Assembly (NCBI RefSeq): GCF_018780625.1
Contig: NZ_JADMJK010000096.1
Coordinates: 3,033 to 67,032 of the forward strand
DNA: 64,000 bases
Reading direction: 5' to 3'
Source of the DNA: Polaromonas sp.
Lineage (GTDB): Bacteria > Pseudomonadota > Gammaproteobacteria > Burkholderiales > Burkholderiaceae_C
Shown here: piece by piece, positions 8,899 through 18,433 of the stretch
Position numbering within the stretch: position 1 is the stretch's first letter
Layout: every line of letters begins with the position of its first letter
The notes under the pieces: generated by a model
Databases searched by the model: none
The model's input: the letters and a program-made list of their open reading frames with translations, nothing else
Told to the model about the DNA's origin: nothing
Program-made: the position numbers and the translations under genes

Positions 8899-9399
8899 TT
8901 GAAAAATACAATCAAACTCATCGCTGCTTGTGCAGTATTGGCGAGCGTCACAGGCACTTTTGCAGCAGGCAGTCACGGCGGCGGGCATGATGCGCAAGTC
9001 GTCGGCAAACCCGGCGTCGCCAGCAAGGTGACCCGCACCATCGAGGTTGACATGAGCGACACCATGCGCTTTACGCCCGCCAACATCAAGGCCAAACAAG
9101 GCGAGACGATCCGCTTCGTGGTGAAGAATTCGGGCCAGCTGAGCCACGAGTTTGTGCTGGGCACGGCCAAAGACCTGAAGGCGCATTACGAGGTGATGAA
9201 AAAGAACCCCGAGATGGAGCACGCCGACGACAACATGCTCACCGTCAAGCCCGGACAGACCAGTGAGATTCTGTGGCAATTCACCAAAGCGGGAACCGTT
9301 GATTTTGCTTGCCTGCATCCAGGGCACTACGACGCGGGCATGAAAGGGAAAATCGCCGTTTCACCCACTAAACGGAATGCCGAATTGGCTTCCAGGTAA
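8899..9399 (+). CDS. Cupredoxin-family copper-binding protein
   Basis: Signal peptide; MRFTPANIKAKQGETIRFVVKNSGQLSHEF and FACLHPGHYDAGMKGKIAV. Confidence 0.88.
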   Translation: MKNTIKLIAACAVLASVTGTFAAGSHGGGHDAQVVGKPGVASKVTRTIEVDMSDTMRFTPANIKAKQGETIRFVVKNSGQLSHEFVLGTAKDLKAHYEVMKKNPEMEHADDNMLTVKPGQTSEILWQFTKAGTVDFACLHPGHYDAGMKGKIAVSPTKRNAELASR

Positions 9400-9417
9400 A
9401 CACACGAAAGAAAAACC

Positions 9418-9762
9418 ATGAACATTCTTAAAAACTTCGCCCTCGGCGCCCTGCTGGCCACAACCACCCTTGTTTCTACCAGCCTGTTGGCTCAACCCGC
9501 CATGGACATGAGCGGGATGAAGGAAAAAGGCATGAGCATGGAGATGAGCAACGGCGAGGTGAAAAAAATTGACATAGAAGCGCAAAAAATTACCCTCAAG
9601 CACGGCGAGATCAAAAGCATGGACATGCCGGGCATGACCATGGTTTTTAGAACTCAGGACCCGTCTCTGCTGGACAACCTCAAAGTCGGAGACAAGGTCA
9701 AATTCAACGCTGAAAAACGCGAAGGTTTCATCGTTGTCACGGCGATTGAAGCCATCAAGTAA
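9418..9762 (+). CDS. CusF-like periplasmic copper-binding protein
   Basis: GEVKKIDIEAQKITLKHGEIKSMDMPGMTMVFRTQDP, GDKVKF; CusF family signature. Confidence 0.88.
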   Translation: MNILKNFALGALLATTTLVSTSLLAQPAMDMSGMKEKGMSMEMSNGEVKKIDIEAQKITLKHGEIKSMDMPGMTMVFRTQDPSLLDNLKVGDKVKFNAEKREGFIVVTAIEAIK

Positions 9763-9867
9763 TTTGACGGCTTTGGGGTGCGCCTGCGGCAGGCAGAGGC
9801 TTCGTTCTCGGCTGCAGCGCCCCCGCCAATCAGTTGTCCATTAACTCCCAGCTCACTCAAGGAGTAC

Positions 9868-10368
9868 ATGATGAAAAGACGTTTTCTTATTCAAGCCCTC
9901 GCCAGCCTGGCTGGCGCTTCAGCCCTGCCGCCCAGCCTGATGGCGCAAACCAAACCGCTGGTAGAGGTCTGGAAAGACCCCGACTGCGGCTGCTGCCAGG
10001 ACTGGATCAGCCACCTGGAAGCCAACGGGTTTCGGGTCAAGGTACAAGGCAGCGGCAACACGGCCGCACGGGCACGGCTGGGCGTGCCTGACAAACTGGG
10101 CTCCTGCCACACCGCGCAGGTCGGCGGCTATGCCCTTGAGGGCCATGTTCCAGCCCGCGACATTCACCAGATCCTGAAGGAGCGCCCCAAGGCCATTGGT
10201 CTTGCAGTGCCGGGTATGCCTGTCGGCTCACCAGGCATGGACGGGCCAGCCTATGGGGGACGCAAGGACCCGTATGACGTGCTGCTCGTGCTTGCGGACG
10301 GCAACTCCCGTATCTATCAGTCTTATCCCTCAAGCCAGTTGCAAGCGCCTAAAAAGAAATCATCATGA
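9868..10368 (+). CDS. DUF411 domain metal-binding protein
   Basis: VEVWKDPDCGCCQDWISHLEANGFRVKV; LGSCHTAQVGGYALEGHVPARDI; PGMPVGSPGMD; start at MMKRRFLIQ. Confidence 0.88.
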   Translation: MMKRRFLIQALASLAGASALPPSLMAQTKPLVEVWKDPDCGCCQDWISHLEANGFRVKVQGSGNTAARARLGVPDKLGSCHTAQVGGYALEGHVPARDIHQILKERPKAIGLAVPGMPVGSPGMDGPAYGGRKDPYDVLLVLADGNSRIYQSYPSSQLQAPKKKSS

Positions 10369-10440
10369 AATCCTTCTGACTATTTTTCCGTCTCACTGCA
10401 TGCTGGAAACAGCCAAAGCGGTGGACAGTCCGGAATGCCG

Positions 10441-11484
10441 TCACGGCGTCACGCTAATGCCGTTGGGCCCCTTTTCCACGCGAACGGTCGCAACGACCTT
10501 GCGATCCTTGACGTCAAGCACAGACACCGAGTTGGCGTAGATATTGGTGACGTAAGCGTATCGTCCGTCACGGTCGACGACCACGCCATGCGCACCGGCG
10601 CCGGTCACGATTGTCTTTGCGACCTTGAAACTCTCCAGATCAATCAGGCTGACCGTGCTGCCAGGCTTCTTGCGCGTACCCTGGTTGGCCACCAGCAGCG
10701 TGCGCGAGTCCGGCGTGGCGTACAGCTGGATCGGCACCGACCCGACAGCAACCTTGCGAATCACCTTGCGCGTGGCCGGGTCGATCACGGCGACGGCGTT
10801 TTCCTCAGACAGCGAGACAAAGGCAAGGCGGCCGTCCGGCGCGAAGCCGACCTGCGCCGGGCCCTTGCCTGCTGGAATTTTCGCTACCTCCTTTTGGTTT
10901 ACGGTATCGATCACCGACACTGTACCGCCCTTGAGGTTGGCGACGTAGACCTGCTTGCCGTCCGGGCTGATCCGAAGACCGTGAGGAAACTGGCCGACCG
11001 GAATCGTCGCCACGAGGTGATGCGCCGATGTGTCGATCACACTGACCGTGTTGTCGCCACCGTTGGTGACGTAGGCGAAGCGGCCGTCGGGCGACACCAC
11101 CACATGGGCCGGGTGCATGCCAACCGGAACCTTGGCGACGACGGCGTCGCTACTGGTATCGATGGCCCAGACCGCCCCGGGCTTTCCCATTGCATCGTGC
11201 TCGCCCTGGGCCATGCCCTTGTGCGCAGAAGTGTCAGCCGCCTGGCCAGGCTCGCCGTTGTTGGTCACCCATACGAGCTTGCCGTCGGGCGATACCTGCA
11301 CGTTGTGCGGCATCTTGCCGACGCGCACGCTCGCCAGCGTTTTGAACGAAGCGGCATCGAGCACGCTGACCGTGTCAGCGCCCTCATTGGCTACATACAC
11401 CTTGTCGGCGGCCAGGGTGGCGCCAGACCAGGCCAGCAGGGCCATCTGCACCGTTGTCAAAAGCCAGTTGTCTTTTCTTGCCAT
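10441..11484 (-). CDS. YVTN-family beta-propeller repeat protein
   Basis: Repeated VYVANEGADTVSVLD / AYVTNGGDNTVSVID / VYVANLKGGTVSVID blades; start chosen at MARKDNWLL. Confidence 0.88.
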   Translation of the reverse strand: MARKDNWLLTTVQMALLAWSGATLAADKVYVANEGADTVSVLDAASFKTLASVRVGKMPHNVQVSPDGKLVWVTNNGEPGQAADTSAHKGMAQGEHDAMGKPGAVWAIDTSSDAVVAKVPVGMHPAHVVVSPDGRFAYVTNGGDNTVSVIDTSAHHLVATIPVGQFPHGLRISPDGKQVYVANLKGGTVSVIDTVNQKEVAKIPAGKGPAQVGFAPDGRLAFVSLSEENAVAVIDPATRKVIRKVAVGSVPIQLYATPDSRTLLVANQGTRKKPGSTVSLIDLESFKVAKTIVTGAGAHGVVVDRDGRYAYVTNIYANSVSVLDVKDRKVVATVRVEKGPNGISVTP

Positions 11485-11536
11485 CACGATCCATCCTTGT
11501 TGATAAAAATCAGGCGAAATCTTCCGAACTGCGGCG

Positions 11537-13861
11537 TCATGTCTTGCTGCGCCGCAAACGCAGCGCATTACCAATCACAGACACCGAGCTGAAACTCATG
11601 GCCAGCGCCGCGATCAACGGCGACAGCAGCCAGCCGGTCAGCGGGTACAGCACCCCAGCCGCAATCGGGATACCCAGCGCGTTGTACAAAAAGGCAAATA
11701 CCAGGTTCTGCTTCATGTTGCCCACCGTCGCTTCCGATAGCGCACGCGCAACTGCAATCCCGCGCAGATCGCCCTTGACCAGCGTGACCTGCGCGCTGTT
11801 CATGGCCACGTCGGTCCCGGTACCCATGGCCACGCCAACATCGGCCTTGGCCAGCGCTGGCGCATCGTTGATGCCGTCTCCGGCCATCGCCACGACGCGG
11901 CCTTCCTTTTGCAGTTTCTCCACCAGCAGCAGCTTGTCGGCCGGCTTGACCTCACCATGGACCTCGTCGATGCCCAGGCGGGCTGCAACAGCCTTGGCCG
12001 TGGTCAGTCCGTCACCGGTCGCCATCACGATGCGCAGCCCGGCCGCTTTCAGCGTCGCCAGCGCCTCGGGCGTGCTGGACTTGATCGGGTCGGACACAGC
12101 CAGCAGGCCCATCAGCTGGCCATCGACTGCCAGGTGCATCACGCTGGCGCCTTCTGCGCGCAAGGCCTCGGCCTGCGGCACCAGGGCCGCGACCGAAACG
12201 CCAATCTGCTCCATCAGCGTGGTGTTGCCCAGCGCCAGCTGACGCCCGGCCACCTGCCCACGCACGCCGATGCCTGAGCCGGACTCGAAGTTCTCGGGCT
12301 TGTCCAGCACCATGCCGCGTTCGCGGGCGGCGCGCACGATGGTTTCGGCCAGCGGATGCTCGCTGCCCTGGTCCAGGCTGGCAGCCAGGCGCAGCACCTC
12401 GTCGGCCTCAAAGCCGGGCGCGGGAACGGCACGCTCAAACGTGGGGCGGCCCTCGGTGAGCGTACCGGTCTTGTCGATGATGAGGGTGTCGATCTTGCGC
12501 ATGTTCTCGATGGCCGCGGCATCGCGGAACAGCACGCCGTGCGTCGCGCCCAGGCCGGTGGCGACCATGATGGACATGGGTGTGGCCAGGCCCAGCGCGC
12601 AGGGGCAGGCAATGATCAGCACCGACACCGCGTTGATCAGGCCGAACACCCAGCGCGGCTCGGGACCAAACAGGCCCCAGCCGAAGAAGGTCAGCACGGC
12701 AATGCCCACCACCGTGACGACGAAGTAGCCCGCCACCACGTCGGCCATGCGCTGCATCGGCGCCCGGGAACGCTGGGCCTGGGCCACCATCTGCACGATC
12801 TGGGCCAGCATGGTGGACGCGCCGACGCGTTCAGCGCGCATCACCAGCGCGCCGCTGGTGTTGAGCGTGGCGCCTATCACCTTGTCGCCCACGCGCTTGG
12901 CCACCGGCATGGGCTCGCCCGTGAGCATCGACTCATCGACCGAACTGCCACCTTCGCTCACCACGCCATCGACCGGAACTTTTTCTCCGGGGCGCACGCG
13001 CAGCAAGTCGCCCACATGCACATGGTTCAGTGGCACGTCCTCTTCGGTGCCATCTTCCCGGATACGGCGGGCGGTTTTGGGCGCCAGACCCAGCAGCGAC
13101 TTGATCGCCGCCGAGGTCTGCGACCGGGCCTTGAGTTCGAGCACCTGGCCCAGCAGCGTGAGCGAGATGATCACGGCGGCCGCTTCAAAGTACACGGCGA
13201 CGCGGCCCATGGAGATGAACGAGGCCGGAAACACCTGGGGAGCGACCGTCGCCACCACGCTGTAAACGAAGGCGGCGCCGGTGCCCAGACCAATCAAGGT
13301 CCACATGTTGGGACTGCGGTTCACCACGGACTGCCATCCGCGCGAGAAGAATGGCCAGCCGGCCCAGAGGACGATGGGGATCGACAGCACCAGTTCAATC
13401 CAGGTCTGGGTAGTGGATTCAAACCACTGCATTTGATGGCCGAACATCGCCAAAACAGTGACCACGACAGTCAGCGGCAGCGTCCACCAGAAGCGGCGCT
13501 GAAAATCGCGCAATTCAGGGTTTTCATCGTCACCCAGTTCCGGCAGCAAGGGCTCGAGCGTCATGCCGCACTTGGGGCAGTTTCCCGGATGGTCCTGTCG
13601 AATCTCGGGGTGCATCGGGCAGGTGTAGATCGTGCCGGACGCCGCTGGCGGCACGTCCACAGGCAGGGAAGGTGCGAGGTATTGCATAGGGTTCGCCGCG
13701 AACTTGCCCTGGCACTTGGCGCTGCAGAAATAATAGGGCCGCCCCTCATGCGTCAGCGTGTGAGGCGACTGCTCGGTGACAGTCATGCCGCACACCGGAT
13801 CCTTGAGGTCGGTTGGCGCTGGAGGGCTGCCGCTGGGATGCTGATGCGCTTTCATGTCCAT
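11537..13861 (-). CDS. copA: Heavy-metal translocating P1B-type ATPase (Cu+/Ag+ type) with N-terminal YHS and CPMH domains
   Basis: [48 protein letters not shown]-term DPVCGMTV...[12 protein letters not shown] and [26 protein letters not shown]. Confidence 0.93.
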   Translation of the reverse strand: MDMKAHQHPSGSPPAPTDLKDPVCGMTVTEQSPHTLTHEGRPYYFCSAKCQGKFAANPMQYLAPSLPVDVPPAASGTIYTCPMHPEIRQDHPGNCPKCGMTLEPLLPELGDDENPELRDFQRRFWWTLPLTVVVTVLAMFGHQMQWFESTTQTWIELVLSIPIVLWAGWPFFSRGWQSVVNRSPNMWTLIGLGTGAAFVYSVVATVAPQVFPASFISMGRVAVYFEAAAVIISLTLLGQVLELKARSQTSAAIKSLLGLAPKTARRIREDGTEEDVPLNHVHVGDLLRVRPGEKVPVDGVVSEGGSSVDESMLTGEPMPVAKRVGDKVIGATLNTSGALVMRAERVGASTMLAQIVQMVAQAQRSRAPMQRMADVVAGYFVVTVVGIAVLTFFGWGLFGPEPRWVFGLINAVSVLIIACPCALGLATPMSIMVATGLGATHGVLFRDAAAIENMRKIDTLIIDKTGTLTEGRPTFERAVPAPGFEADEVLRLAASLDQGSEHPLAETIVRAARERGMVLDKPENFESGSGIGVRGQVAGRQLALGNTTLMEQIGVSVAALVPQAEALRAEGASVMHLAVDGQLMGLLAVSDPIKSSTPEALATLKAAGLRIVMATGDGLTTAKAVAARLGIDEVHGEVKPADKLLLVEKLQKEGRVVAMAGDGINDAPALAKADVGVAMGTGTDVAMNSAQVTLVKGDLRGIAVARALSEATVGNMKQNLVFAFLYNALGIPIAAGVLYPLTGWLLSPLIAALAMSFSSVSVIGNALRLRRSKT

Positions 13862-13885
13862 CTGGTGACCTCTTTCTATCGCTTG

Positions 13886-14335
13886 TTAGAGTTGCCAGCG
13901 AAAGGTACGGGGAGCGGATTCGCCCGGCCGGTCGATCCGGAGTTCGATCGCGCCAGGCCGCGGCGCCGGCACATCGAATGCCAGCACGCCTTCACGGTGA
14001 TGGCCACCCGGTGGCGCGCCGAGCCAGCCCGTGGGCTTGAACCTGCGACCGTCGTCGGTCGTCAAGATGGCGCTTTGAGCCAGGTCATCGCTCAAGTCGG
14101 CACTGTGCGTGTCCAGCACGACAGCGAACTCCCACTGGCTGTCCGGCAGTCCGATCGACTTCGCCGTCACCTTGACCGTCACGCCCTGCTCGCTCGACGA
14201 CTGTGCGGCGCTGGCATCAAGGCTTGTTTGGGCCAACGCCACCGAAGGCGACGTCGCCAGCCCGAGGCTAGCGCAAGCCACCCAGCCCGCGAGCATCCAT
14301 CGTTGACCAATCCTGCAGCCTCTTGTGTAAACCAT
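13886..14335 (-). CDS. Hypothetical secreted protein in copper cluster
   Basis: Signal-like N-terminus, ORF tightly packed between copA and DUF302 gene on the same strand. Confidence 0.55.
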   Translation of the reverse strand: MVYTRGCRIGQRWMLAGWVACASLGLATSPSVALAQTSLDASAAQSSSEQGVTVKVTAKSIGLPDSQWEFAVVLDTHSADLSDDLAQSAILTTDDGRRFKPTGWLGAPPGGHHREGVLAFDVPAPRPGAIELRIDRPGESAPRTFRWQL

Positions 14336-14371
14336 GTCGATCTCCTGTAGAAAAAGATTTTGTGCAGAAGC

Positions 14372-14830
14372 TCAGTCCGCAGCCAGCGCGGCGCACACCC
14401 GTTGCAGTCGCTCGCGTGCCTCCCGTGCGACCGTTGCCACTTCCGGGTTGTCTGTCAGTTGCAGCATTGCTATCGGGTCAATAAGGCCGACCGTCACCTT
14501 GCCGTCGGCATCCTGACGCACGACTACATTGCACGGCAGCAACAGGCCGATGTCAGGTTCAGCCATCAGCGCGCGGTGAGCCAGCGTGGGATTGCAGGCG
14601 CCGAGAATGCGATGCGCAAGAACATCGATGCCCAATTTGTTTTTCATCGTTGCTTGCACGTCGATCTCGGTCAAGATGCCGAAACCCTCATTTTTCAGTG
14701 CTGCACTCACCTGTTCGACGGCGGCTGCAAAGTCGGTATTTCCGAGGTAGGCGTGAAACCCGTACGATGGGGATACGGGCTTCGCATTGACCTCGGGCTG
14801 TAGGGGGCGGTCGTTAGAGGGCATGGTCAT
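14372..14830 (-). CDS. DUF302 domain protein
   Basis: YLGNTDFAAAVEQVSAALKNEGFGILTEIDVQATMKNKLGIDV...ILGACNPTLAHRALMAEPDIGLLLPCNVVV. Confidence 0.88.
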   Translation of the reverse strand: MTMPSNDRPLQPEVNAKPVSPSYGFHAYLGNTDFAAAVEQVSAALKNEGFGILTEIDVQATMKNKLGIDVLAHRILGACNPTLAHRALMAEPDIGLLLPCNVVVRQDADGKVTVGLIDPIAMLQLTDNPEVATVAREARERLQRVCAALAAD

Positions 14831-14978
14831 TTCTTTCAAGGAGTGTTAACTGTCCGGGCGTCGGACTCCACCTTGGTCAGCAGCCACCGCAACCACCTGT
14901 GCTGCCGCTGTGGCAGCCAGAGGCCTTGGGAAACAGCCTTGCCGCAGTGGGACAAAAAAAGTAAGCCACCGGTAGCGC

Positions 14979-15605
14979 TTAGCGGCTTGCCTGCGAGACT
15001 TCCGTCAATTTTCCACCCGCCAGTTTGAAGTGAAACTTGGCGCTCACCGGTGTGGACCACAGGTCTTTGTCTTTCAGTTCGCGCTGGAACGTCGGGACAT
15101 CGACCGTCACCGTGGCGGCGTAGGTACCGTCCCCCAGAAGCGCGGTGTTAGCCGAATAGTGAAGGCCACTGCTGCCCCACATCGGCGGCAAAGGCAAGTT
15201 GATGGTTTTTCCGGTTTCCTTGTTTGTCGCTGCAAAGTTGATGTTTGCGTAGGGAATGCGCGTCTTGCTCTTCGGGTCTGTCAGCTTTAACTCGACGTGA
15301 TAGCGCTCGTCGGCAGCCGGTTGATGTGCATCCCAAGTGGGCGGATTGCCCATCTGCATCCACATCGGTTCGGAACCTTCAAGTTCCAGTTGAAACAGCA
15401 TGTTGCCTGTCGCGGCACGGCCGACGAGCACCGCTTTTTTCAAAGGGTCGGCCGCTACCGCGAGCTTCTCGACTTTTGGCTCGGCAAGCTGCGCCGCAGC
15501 GCTTTTCTGACTATTTTGAGAGGTCTGCGCAGAGGTTTGAGCCCATGCGCCCGCAGAGGCTGCAGCAAGAGCGAAAGTCAAAAGGGTGTAACGAAGAGAC
15601 GACAT
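14979..15605 (-). CDS. P19/Tp34-like (iron/copper) periplasmic protein
   Basis: Signal peptide; YHVELKLTDPKSKTRIPYANINF and LPPMWGSSGLHYSANTALLGDGTYAATVTVDVP resemble Fet_P19 family core. Confidence 0.55.
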   Translation of the reverse strand: MSSLRYTLLTFALAAASAGAWAQTSAQTSQNSQKSAAAQLAEPKVEKLAVAADPLKKAVLVGRAATGNMLFQLELEGSEPMWMQMGNPPTWDAHQPAADERYHVELKLTDPKSKTRIPYANINFAATNKETGKTINLPLPPMWGSSGLHYSANTALLGDGTYAATVTVDVPTFQRELKDKDLWSTPVSAKFHFKLAGGKLTEVSQASR

Positions 15606-15785
15606 GGTGAACTCCATTCAGGAAAGTCAAGGTAAAAAGAAACACGCGCTTCGGGACAGTCCCCACAGGCCACGCGAAGAAAGATGCGGGCAAAGGTGAA
15701 AGTCATAAGCGGCATTGCCGTCAAGGGGTCTGATGTTTGAATGATTTGTCATGAACCTTTCCAGATGAACTTTTGGGGTTTCGGG

Positions 15786-16436
15786 TCAATTGGCGCTTGA
15801 ACGACGAAGTAATCGTGGAAGGAAGCGCGGTGTACGCTCCGCATAACGATCAAAGACCTCGCCAAATTGCGCACGCATTTCGGCCTCTTCAGTCAGCGCC
15901 AGGCGCCCGTACATGATCAGCAGAATCGGGAACATGACCAGGGTCAGCAGCGTCGGCCACTGCAACAGAAAGCCCAGCAGGATCAGGACAAAAGCCACGT
16001 ACTGTGGATGCCGAATCACGGCATAAGGCCCAGTGGTCGCCATCGCATGCCTGCGTTGCGCGTGGTACAGAACATTCCAGGCACTGGACAGCAGGTAAAA
16101 GCCAAAGCCCAGGAACACATAGCTTGCGATGTGCAGCAGTCCAAAGTGGGGATCACCTTTTTCGCCCAGAAGCGTAGACCACAGGTGACCTGTGTTGTGG
16201 GACAGCAGGTCAAGGTTCGGGAACTTGGTCTGTAGCCATCCTGACAACAGGTAGAGGGTCAACGGGAAGCCATACATCTCGACAAACAAGGCCACGATGA
16301 ACGCGGAGAATGCCCCAAAGGTTCGCCAGTCCCGCGCCGTTGCCGGCTTGAAAAAACTGTAGGCAAACAGGATGAAAACGGCCGAGTTGAGGGCAACCAG
16401 CAGCCATAGGCCGTAGGCCGGTTGTTCGCGGCTCAT
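15786..16436 (-). CDS. Isoprenylcysteine carboxyl methyltransferase-like membrane methyltransferase
   Basis: RHAMATTGPYAVIRHPQYVAFVLILLGFLLQWPTLLTL; start at MSREQPAYG, 4-nt overlap with upstream gene. Confidence 0.8.
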   Translation of the reverse strand: MSREQPAYGLWLLVALNSAVFILFAYSFFKPATARDWRTFGAFSAFIVALFVEMYGFPLTLYLLSGWLQTKFPNLDLLSHNTGHLWSTLLGEKGDPHFGLLHIASYVFLGFGFYLLSSAWNVLYHAQRRHAMATTGPYAVIRHPQYVAFVLILLGFLLQWPTLLTLVMFPILLIMYGRLALTEEAEMRAQFGEVFDRYAERTPRFLPRLLRRSSAN

Positions 16437-16717
16437 GATGGATTTCCTTGCTTCGGTGGCTCTGGCTTGTCCGGCCCGGCTTGTGGCTCGCCACGGCCAT
16501 GGCGATGAGCACCATGACCGTGATGCATGAAAACATGCATCAGCGGGCAGGCCAGAACCAGCAGGTAGGGCAATGCACCCAGGAAGTGGGCACGGTGCTC
16601 GCTCAGCAAAAAGTAGGCGGCGACGGCACCGAACACCACCAGGCCCAAACCGTACCGCGAGCGCCAAAATGGCGTGGCGCCCGGAGGGCAGGACTGAGAA
16701 CTGTGCTTGTCGTCCAT
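16433..16717 (-). CDS. DUF2933 domain protein
   Basis: YGLGLVVFGAVAAYFLLSEHRAHFLGALPYLLVLACPLMHVFMHHGHGAHRHG. Confidence 0.85.
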   Translation of the reverse strand: MDDKHSSQSCPPGATPFWRSRYGLGLVVFGAVAAYFLLSEHRAHFLGALPYLLVLACPLMHVFMHHGHGAHRHGRGEPQAGPDKPEPPKQGNPS

Positions 16718-16767
16718 GGGAATCTCCAGGGAGAAGGGTGTGACGCCGGCTCACCGAGCCGGTGTCA

Positions 16768-18423
16768 TCAACCCTTCACGCGAAAGTTGATCATCATGCC
16801 GCCATCTTCGTGTTCCAGGTTGTGGCAATGGAAGACATAGGTCTGGTCACCGGGGAAGTCGTGGGCGAAGTCGATCGCCACCCGCACCGTTTCGCCGGGC
16901 CAGACCAGCACGGTGTCCTTCCAGCCGAGGTCGCTCACGGTGCGGCCCTTGCCGAAACGCGCCGTGGCCGCGACCTGGGGCGGGCTGCCGATGCGTTCGA
17001 GCACCTGGAACGAAAAGCCGTGGATGTGCATCGGGTGCGGCATGCCCATCGTCGGGTTGCTGATGTTCCAGATTTCCACCGCGCCGCGTTTGACGTCGAA
17101 CGCGATCTCGTCCATGTGGAAGGTGCGTCCGTTGATCAGGAAGCGCATCTGTCCCATCGACAGCTCGATCTTGCGCTGCGCGGCGCCTTCGGTTCGGATC
17201 GGCTTGACCTGGGACAGCGTGGCCGGCAGTTTGGCGGCGACGCGATCGCCGGCCGTCACCGACAGCTTCAACACGTTGAACTCCGCGCCCAGCGGCAGCC
17301 GTGACGAGCTCATGCTGGCCATCATCCGCCCCATGCCCATACCACCCATACCACCCATACCACCAGTTCCGCCAGCAGGCCCTTCGTTTTCCATGGCATC
17401 GAACGTCAGGCTCCTGAGGAAGATGTCCTCACCGGGCTGCGCCTGGCCCGCGTCGAACAGCACATCGAGGCGCTCGCCCGGCGCGAGAAAGGCCTCGGTC
17501 ACAGTTTCGGGCCGCTCGATCAGGCCGCCGTCGGTGCCGATGACGGTGAAATCCAGCGGCGTGCTGCCCTTGACGAAGGCAAGCCGGTAGATGCGTGCAT
17601 TCGATCCATTGAGAAGCCGCAGGCGATAGGTGCGCGGGGTGACGGCCTGGACCGCATTGGGCGTCAGGTTGGCGAGCACGATGTCGCCGAGCCAGCCCAT
17701 CATGGCTTCATGGGCATCAGGCTTGTACAACAGCTTGCCCTGCGCGTCGAACTGCTTGTCCTGGATGACCAGGGGCAGGTCGGTGACGCCGAGTTGCAAG
17801 TCAAGCGACTTGCTCAGCCGGCGCTGGTCGTCGTCGTCCACCAGGAAGAAACTCGCCAGGCCGTGGTAGGCCTGCTCGGCGGTCAGCTCGTGGGCATGCG
17901 TGTGGTACCAGTAGGTGCCGCCGCGGTTGCTCACTTTGAAGTCGTACGCGTAGCGCCCGCCGGGGCCGATGGTACTGGCCGGGTGGCCGTCCATGGCGGC
18001 GGGCGTGTGCAGGCCGTGCCAGTGGATGATGGTCGGCTCGGCCAGCGCGTTGTCCAGGCTGGCCGTGAAGCGCGCGCCGCTCTCGATGCGCAATATCGGG
18101 TTCTGGTAGGCCTTGCCCGCCTGCTCGGTCTGGTACAGCAGGAACGGCGATTCGCGGCCGGGCAGAAGCGGGAAGCTCGCCGCAACGGTGCGGATTTTCA
18201 GCGGCCCGGCGACATCGAGCACCCCGAACGGCCCGCTGCCCACAGGGATGAACAGCTTTTGCTGGAAGTTCGCGGCGGCGACCGGATCGAAGGGATAGTG
18301 GCGAAACGGCCCGCCAGCCAGCGCGTTGGAACGAGGCGATCCGTAATACATCCAACCGGCCCCACCGGTGGCGGCCACGGCCGCTACCCCGCCAAACTGA
18401 AGCAATTGTCTTCTTTGTAACAT
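16768..18423 (-). CDS. Multicopper oxidase (three-domain, CueO/CopA-like)
   Basis: HWHGLHTP, YWYHTHAHELTAEQAYHGL, HPMHIHGFSFQVLER, HCHNLEHEDGGMM; Met/Gly-rich insertion GGTGGMGGMGGMGMGRMMASM. Confidence 0.92.
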   Translation of the reverse strand: MLQRRQLLQFGGVAAVAATGGAGWMYYGSPRSNALAGGPFRHYPFDPVAAANFQQKLFIPVGSGPFGVLDVAGPLKIRTVAASFPLLPGRESPFLLYQTEQAGKAYQNPILRIESGARFTASLDNALAEPTIIHWHGLHTPAAMDGHPASTIGPGGRYAYDFKVSNRGGTYWYHTHAHELTAEQAYHGLASFFLVDDDDQRRLSKSLDLQLGVTDLPLVIQDKQFDAQGKLLYKPDAHEAMMGWLGDIVLANLTPNAVQAVTPRTYRLRLLNGSNARIYRLAFVKGSTPLDFTVIGTDGGLIERPETVTEAFLAPGERLDVLFDAGQAQPGEDIFLRSLTFDAMENEGPAGGTGGMGGMGGMGMGRMMASMSSSRLPLGAEFNVLKLSVTAGDRVAAKLPATLSQVKPIRTEGAAQRKIELSMGQMRFLINGRTFHMDEIAFDVKRGAVEIWNISNPTMGMPHPMHIHGFSFQVLERIGSPPQVAATARFGKGRTVSDLGWKDTVLVWPGETVRVAIDFAHDFPGDQTYVFHCHNLEHEDGGMMINFRVKG

Positions 18424-18433
18424 AGGGTTCTCC

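Noticed and set aside
10435-11592. 385-aa plus-strand ORF opposite the YVTN protein
   Set aside because: Mirror of a repetitive beta-propeller gene; composition atypical, no signal peptide.
12356-14350. 664-aa plus-strand ORF opposite copA
   Set aside because: Antisense shadow ORF of a GC-rich gene; low-complexity His/Arg/Gly composition, no domain; minus-strand P-type ATPase is unambiguous.
14836-15060. 74-aa minus-strand ORF MVHTGERQVSLQTGG...
   Set aside because: Overlaps the 3' end of the P19-like gene in another frame; composition looks spurious. The alternative Cys-rich frame was reported instead.
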